A stretch of DNA of 64,000 nucleotides from the NCBI RefSeq assembly GCF_901000735.1, contig NC_081547.1, forward strand, positions 10,212,193-10,276,192, read 5' to 3'. This DNA is from Corylus avellana. Its lineage: Eukaryota; Streptophyta; Magnoliopsida; Fagales; Betulaceae. Positions 58,543 through 64,000 of the stretch are shown here, one piece after another; position 1 is the stretch's first letter; every line of letters begins with the position of its first letter. Below the pieces are notes generated by a model, which was given only the letters and a program-made list of their open reading frames with translations, had not been told where the DNA came from and did no database searches. The position numbers and the translations under genes are program-made.

Positions 58543-58772
58543 CTGACAGAGAAATCTTACTACATAAATTTTTCAAAACCAAATCCATTTCTACTCCCAA
58601 CAATAACTATATGCCCTATCCCAAAAACTCCTCCACCCTCCACTTTCAAAAAGAGAAGATTGAACCCTCACCCCTAGATGATCTCAGAGAGAAAACAAGA
58701 GAGAAGACTATGTTTGGTATTTGGATTTTCTTCCAACTTTTATTTTTATTTTTATTTTTAACATTCTATTCT

Positions 58773-59255
58773 CTTAAGGCTCTCTTGAAATCATATTCCT
58801 ATCCTATCTATTCAATCAATCGCCTTGCAAATACGACTTGAAAAAAAAAAAAAAAAAAAAAAATTCAGTTCCAGTTGTATGACGTTATTTCCTACCTCTT
58901 TCCTTTGTTTATCTAGTTTATATATATATATGTATGCAAGATAAGCAGCTTCTTCTCAAAATTGGGAAGTAGACGGGTATCCAATGTAGAGGACTTTTCG
59001 ATTTTTATTTATATTTAAGATGATTGTGTAATGGAAATAGGTAGACGTGGATTGTAAGAAAGATGATGATAGTTGGATAGTCTTAAATCCAATATCTAAG
59101 AGTTATAGCCAATTTTAATATTCTGATTCTCGTTATTCTACCCGTTTGGGCCGAAAAATATAGACCCAAACAGAATATTCTAACATAATTGTATTTGTCC
59201 AATTCTACCCGAAACGTATAAAAACCAACATAAACGCAAAAACGGTTATGTCCAA
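58773..59255. other. Noncoding spacer between two LINE remnants
   Basis: It holds a poly(A) run at about 58841-58863 and a (TA)n patch at 58920-58930. Around 59085-59250 inverted motifs (CCCGTTTGGGCC, ATAGACCCAAACAG, TTCTACCCGAAACG) suggest a decayed small element. No gene. Confidence 0.4.
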
Positions 59256-59322
59256 TAGGGGTGTACAAGCGGGTGATTATTAATCGCCTAATAATCACTA
59301 ACCAATAACTACTAACTGCCTA
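59256..59322. mobile_element. End fragment of a hAT-like MITE
   Basis: It starts TAGGGGTGTACAAGCGGGTG and continues with AATCACTAACCAATAACTAC, resembling the ends of the elements at 3518-3586 and 4011-4247. It stops where LINE sequence begins. Confidence 0.45.
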
Positions 59323-60360
59323 CGTCCTCTCTCTAGGTTTTCTTTCTAGGGTCTCTCTCTAGGGTTTCCCTATGGGTTAACGGTGAGTTGAGGGAGCAGT
59401 CTCCTTCTAGTTTACGGGAAAGGATGGCTGGATTGTAAGGGATGGCAACGGAAATGGAGTACCTTTGTGCTAAGATATCTTTGATAGAGGGGGAGAAGAT
59501 CGGTATTTATGTAACTGAAGGAAAAGTGGCCGAAATCAAAGAGCAATGAGATTAATGTCTAGTAGGGAAGCTTTGGGGGGAGAAAGGAGCAAACAGGGAG
59601 GCTTTTAAGACTGTTCTCTCTAGACTATGGAGTACGGTGGGACGGGTTATTTTCAAAGAAGTATAGGATAATATGTGGTTGTTTGAATTCACGGAGGCTG
59701 AGGATAAGAGAAGAGTGTTGGCAGGGAGACCATGGACGTTTGATCAACAAATTCTTGCACTGAACGAATTCAATGGAGGAATTCCACCATCTCGGATGGA
59801 TTTCAGTTTTTCACCAGTATGGATACAGGTGCATGATATGCCACTTATTTGTATGACGAAAGGAGTAGGGACAAAAATTGGGATGTCTTTGGGGGAACTC
59901 CAAGAAGTAGATGTTGCTGGTGATGGAGTGGGATGGGGGAGGTGTTTACGGATTCGAGTCTCCATTGACCTTACAAAGCCCTTGGAATGTGGGAGGGCTT
60001 TGAATTTAGGAGGAAAGTCACACTGGGTAAGTTCTAAGTATGAGAAGTTGCCTATGTTCTATTTTCACTAGGGGAGGATTGTGCATGGAAGACAAGGATG
60101 TCCTGAAAGGCCGCACATGCACCTCAATTTAGACAACAAGGAGAAAGAATGGGGTACTTGGCTTTGTGCCGAGGCACCTAGAAGAAGATTTTCGGCAAAG
60201 GGACGAAAGGCGAACGGGAAGGTAAGCAGACCGGAGGAAAATAATCCAGGTGGCGAGCAAGAGTATGACGATATGCTCAATAAGGAAAGTTGCAGGTATC
60301 ATGCTAACCCTAGCTGGAAAAATAATGACTGGGCGGATGAAGGGGAGGGAAATTTTTACT
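59323..60360 (+). pseudogene. LINE ORF1 fragment (DUF4283 type), second LINE
   Basis: A leader with repeated TCTCTCTAGGGTTT precedes decayed frames. The open part 59673-60071 reads WLFEFTEAEDKRRVLAGRPW, FDQQILALNEFNGG, FSPVWIQVHDMPLICM and LQEVDVAGDGVGWGRCLRIR, clearly related to the ORF1 at 57194-58542 but not identical. The zinc knuckle is destroyed: the first Cys is Tyr and the second is a TAG stop (FYFH*GRIVHG). A C-terminal part continues in another frame to 60371. The hAT element at 60361 truncates it, so any ORF2 must lie outside the window. Confidence 0.7.
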
Positions 60361-60365
60361 TAGGC

Positions 60366-60670
60366 CTGTAAATAAGCTGAGCTGATCCGAGCTTTGGCTA
60401 ACTCGGACCGGCTCATTTAAACAGACATAGAAACGAGCCGATCTCGAGCTCGAGCCGAGCTTGAAACCCCTAGCTCAAGACCGACTCGTTAACGAATTTG
60501 ACACACTCGGGATCGCTAAAGGAAATATTCGAGCTGAGTCGAGCCCTCGATTAGCTCGACTCGGCTCGAGCTCGAGTTAGAGACATAAGTTACAAAAGAG
60601 TGACATCGAGCTCGAGCTCGGCCTAGAAAGCCTTTCGAGCCTTAAACGGGCCCGTTTAAGGCTCGTTAAC
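60366..60670. repeat. hAT subterminal repeat block (GAGCTCGAGC motifs)
   Basis: Motifs such as CTCGAGCTCGAGCCGAGC, CGACTCGGCTCGAGCTCGAG and ATCGAGCTCGAGCTCGG occur in both directions over about 300 bp. In hAT elements such clusters are transposase-binding sites. Their density and palindromic form fit that role. Confidence 0.65.
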
Positions 60671-62701
60671 ATTGATATGCAAGAATAGTATTTCAAATTT
60701 CCAACACATTTTAGTTCAACAATGTTTCAAGTTTAATAGTTCATTCCAAATGCCAATTACAAATCAGGTAAGATTCACTAGAACAAGTTATATTCCGGAC
60801 AAATATTACCAATGTAAAATTCATGACAAATATAACTTACAAATTACAATAGTATTATAGCAGAAATTATAAACACCTAAAATTACATGCTTAGACAATT
60901 ATATTAGGGACTTACAAATCAAGCAACTTCAAATTGAAGAAAACAAATTAATTTACAAATAAAAGAATTACAAATCAAATTGAAGAAATTATAAATGACT
61001 GAAATGAGTCAAATGACCAAAAGCCAAAATTCATCTAAAGAGACTACTCTTCATCATGGCCACCAACTATCCACACCAATCCACTGTCCACACTGCATTC
61101 AATGAAGAAAAGAAATGTGTTAAATGTTTTTAACTCCCTTGCAAGATTTCAAGGGAGTTTTATCACTTAAGATTGAGTAATTAGCAAGTATTCAAAAATC
61201 AGATGAGTAAATGCACATAAAATTAAACATTACAAAATGAGGATATCAGGAAACAATATATGTGTAATGAATTCCACCTGCCAATTGACACTGACCAGCC
61301 TGACCGTGACCCACAGCCACACTGCAATCCATGTAAAAAAAAAAGGTGTTAGCCGTTTGGCCCGATTGGCGTTTGTAACTCTCTTGCAACATAATTATGG
61401 TGCTTTAGAAATAAAACAAAATTGGTAAGGACTTTCTATAGCCAAACAGCCTAAACCCACACATAACAAAGATCAACATGTACATCAAATTATAGTACTT
61501 AGTAAAACATGCAGAGAACTGAAAAGTGAAGTGTGATGTACATTGTACATGAAAGCAATAGATGGTATAATAATGGAATAATAGCTTATGTACTCAAATA
61601 GTCAAATGTGCAAAACTCAAAGTAATAGAATCATGTTAATGAACCAAAGCTACTAATTATATACAACCTATAAGTATAAAGAATAACAGTTGGCAAGAAA
61701 AAAGAAACAAGTAATCTCAACAGATAGCAGCAACATAAAACAAATTAGAAATTGAGTCACAAGCCACAAACATATAGCAGAAGCAGTAGCATAAACCAGT
61801 GTATCACAACTAATCTCAACAGATAGCAACCACAGAAGCATAAGCATAATTGCATAATTGCATAAACCAGTGTATGCTATGTATCCCAACTAATCTAAAA
61901 TCAGTAGCATAAAGAAATAAATATGATATTTATAAGCATATTTTTTAGAGATTTTCAGGTATATAAAATGCAACAACCTAAAAATACCAAACTAGTAACT
62001 AGCATATGAAAATATGTGGCTGCTTTTAATGAAGTTTCTTAAAAGCAGAGACAAGGACTCAAGGAATGAATATGTACTGCAAACCCAAACAAACCAAAAA
62101 TATTGTTAGCAAATTTTTACTCCCTTGCATTTAGTTAGTCAAAGACACAAAAAGTCTTTGACCTTCAATAAACGAGTCAAGGGAGGTTCAAATAATCAAA
62201 TTTTCAAATAATCAAATTTTTGCTGCAAAATGAAAACAATTAAATGAACAAGGAAGAAAGATATTACCTCAACAAGCTCAAATGATCAAGAGAGTTTCCA
62301 ACAAAAGTACAATATAGCACTTAAACATTTCAAAATAAAACATAATTATCAAAATACAGACTTAATAAGCAAAGGGAGACTGAATCCAAACATTTCAAAA
62401 TAAAACATAGTTATCAAATTCAAAATATAGACTTAATAAGCAAAGAGAGACTGAATCCAAAAATGAAGTATTCAAATTACAGACTTAAACAAGGAAATGA
62501 CTGAAATAGATTGTAATAGTAATACACTCCCTGTCTGAAATTCTGCATCACATCACATTCAAGTAGTTGTAGTTGTAGTTGTAGGCAACTCCACTTCAAC
62601 CAATTTCTACAAAAACAAATTTAATATGGCCAGTTTATACATAAATAAAATTTAGTAAAACTCTAAATAGTCTAAATACATAAATTATAAACAAAACTTA
62701 C
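60671..62701. other. Noncoding 3' part of the hAT element
   Basis: It is AT-rich with no supported gene. It includes repeated CTCCCTTGCA(AGATTT/TTTAG) segments near 61135 and 62120, and short direct repeats near 61711-61880: AATCTCAACAGATAGCA twice and CATAAACCAGTGTAT twice. Short open frames here have no domain. Confidence 0.45.
62323..62458. repeat. Two-copy tandem duplication inside the hAT element
   Basis: Unit 1 (62323-62387) and unit 2 (62388-62458) both run from AAACATTTCAAAATAAAACA to GACTGAATCC and differ by a 6-bp indel and a few bases. Confidence 0.85.
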
Positions 62702-64000
62702 TTAACCAGCCGATTTTCTCTTGATGCCATGAAGTTCTCTCACCCAATTTGAACCACATAAGAGCATCTGAACAATGTCAGGGAATAATGATGCTCTATG
62801 GGGTTCAATAACCCTACCACCAGCACTGAATGAGGATTCAGAAGCAACTGTACTTATGGGAACAGCCAAGATATCCTTTGCCATTCTAGACAAGATGTGA
62901 TACTTCAAGGCATTGCATCTCCACCACGCCAAAGCATCAAAATCTGTTTCCATATGTACTCCATTCTCATTCTTACCACAAATGTAGACATCATCTTCAA
63001 GATAAACATCCAAATCTGTTTTAATGGGCCGGATGATGTCACTACTTTTTATATGGTCAGCAAACCTTGATTGACCTTTGGAAATTTTGGGCACCACATC
63101 TCTAACAATTGCACTTGAGGAAGAACAAGAAGGAACATTTACTTGGGCAGTTTCTTGTAATATACAAGCCGTATGGGCAAAAACATACGACTCAAATAAC
63201 TCTTTCATAACTGCCAACACATCGTTAATGTGATTAGAAGCTTCGGTCAAAGGATAAATGATAGGGAAATAGAAATTTATCAACTTCATCTTGTATCTAG
63301 GATCAAAGACAGCAGCTATGGACATCAACAAATTGCTATCACCCCAATACTTATCAAATTTGTCAATCATCCTAATTGCCATTGACCTCATGTACTCATT
63401 CCTATCATCACACTTGATCATTAAAACTTCTTTCATCCTCCAAACCTCAGGTAAATACAGATTTGCAGTAGGGTACTCACTACCATATACAACATTGGTT
63501 ACATCATTGAAAACTGACAAAACCTGGTTCACATTATCCACCATTTTCCATTGTTCTGGAGTTACAACTCACTGAAATGCTTACTCAACTCTATGGTACC
63601 TAGGGAACACTTCTTGAAACTTAATTGCAGTGTCCAACATCAAATAGGTGCTGTTCCAACGTGTGGGGACATCTAAAATCAGCTTCTTACAAGGTAAATG
63701 CAATCTCTTTGCAATCTCACTAAAGACATTCAACATACTTTCAGAAGCCACAATATATTTTATGCCCTGCCTAACATCATCTATGATACTCCTAATTTCA
63801 GCAAGCCCCGATTGCACCAACAAGTTTGTAATGTGTGCACAACACCTAACATGAAACAACCTACCCCCAACCAGCAAAGCATTCTTCAACTAAAAGTCGT
63901 CTTTTATAATTCTAATTGCAGAAGCATTAGCTGAAGCATTATCAACAGTAATGGTATGAATTTTATCCTCAATTCCCCAATCAGAAAAACAATTCCTTAA
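62702..64000 (-). pseudogene. hAT transposase (RICESLEEPER/DAYSLEEPER-like), nonsense-broken and partial
   Basis: A single frame runs from beyond the window edge to the stop at 62702. Recognisable parts in order: a catalytic-core piece near the edge (IEDKIHTITVDNASANASA), FHVRCCAHITNLLVQSGL and LDVPTRWNSTYLMLDTAIKF (63581-63889), VFNDVTNVVYGSEYPTANLY and SIAAVFDPRYKMKLINFYFP, then the C-terminal dimerisation domain (FDALAWWRCNALKYHILSRM, ISTVASESSFSAGGRVIEPH). In-frame stops occur at 63890-63892 (TAG), 63581-63583 (TAA) and 63569-63571 (TGA), so the copy cannot make a full protein. The C-terminal 280 codons (62702-63544) remain open. The N-terminal BED zinc finger would lie outside the window. 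Confidence 0.85.

Larger units (their letters stand above)
52897..58760 (-). mobile_element. Decayed LINE retrotransposon with likely 12-bp target duplication
   Basis: On the minus strand the order is ORF1 (DUF4283 plus CCHC knuckle), ORF2 (endonuclease, a mostly deleted RT, zf-RVT, RNase H), then a 3' end with an A-rich tail at about 52897-52925. ACATTCTATTCT occurs directly outside both ends (52885-52896 and 58761-58772), a likely 12-bp target duplication. A solo LTR is inserted at 55952-56770. Without that LTR the element is about 5.0 kb. Every reading frame is broken. Confidence 0.8.
60361..64000 (-). mobile_element. hAT transposon, 3' portion (runs off the window)
   Basis: The left end TAGGCCTGTAAATAAGCTG (60361) is followed by about 300 bp packed with GCTCGAG-type motifs, typical hAT subterminal repeats. 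About 2 kb of noncoding sequence follows, then a minus-strand transposase from 62702 past the window edge. The other terminus and the 8-bp target duplication partner are outside the window (left flank TTTTTACT). Confidence 0.7.

Overview
This window looks like nuclear DNA of a eudicot plant. It is AT-rich, with spliced genes that have GT-AG introns and CT-rich 5' leaders. Between the genes lies a dense layer of plant mobile elements (copia, TRIM, LINE, SINE, hAT, Mutator-type and Harbinger-type). The element types suggest a woody species, but I cannot name the organism.

Three protein genes can be rebuilt exon by exon, each with an unbroken frame across all junctions. (1) An ataxin-2-like poly(A)-binding-protein-interacting protein (CID4/CID3 type), minus strand: coding 8586-14951, 14 coding exons, 650 aa, with a noncoding first exon near 20.1-20.4 kb. 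(2) Phospholipid:diacylglycerol acyltransferase 1 (PDAT1), minus strand: 23583-29295, 6 exons, 680 aa, catalytic Ser/Asp/His all present. (3) A BREVIS RADIX family gene (BRXL2/3 type), plus strand: 46226-52317, 5 exons, 369 aa, two BRX domains. CID4 and BRXL2 are neighbours in Arabidopsis (as are CID3 and BRXL3), so the CID-BRXL linkage here looks like old microsynteny, with PDAT1 lying between them.

Layout. 0-3.5 kb: a non-autonomous copia element (minus strand, no pol), inserted in a hAT-like MITE. 3.5-8.5 kb: MITEs, one SINE with a 17-bp target duplication, and simple repeats. 8.5-20.4 kb: the CID4-type gene; its 5'UTR intron carries a tandem direct duplication of about 2.2 kb that contains a 5'-truncated LINE and a MITE. 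20.4-23.5 kb: two Harbinger-type MITEs side by side. 23.5-29.3 kb: PDAT1, with a TRIM in intron 5. 29.3-45 kb: no host gene that I can see; TRIMs, SINEs and six long inverted-repeat (foldback) elements, four of which share a GGGTGGC core and three of which have 9-bp target duplications. 45-52.5 kb: the BRXL gene, with a hAT fragment in intron 2. 52.9-58.8 kb: a decayed minus-strand LINE with a likely 12-bp target duplication, internally deleted and split by a solo LTR with a perfect 5-bp target duplication. 59.3-60.4 kb: part of a second LINE. 60.4 kb to the end: the 3' part of a hAT element with a broken transposase, running out of the window.

I found no clear new biological system. The most notable items are the intronic tandem duplication, the foldback family, the tandemly arranged TRIMs and the datable nested insertions. 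Exon boundaries come from reading-frame continuity and splice consensus only, not transcripts.
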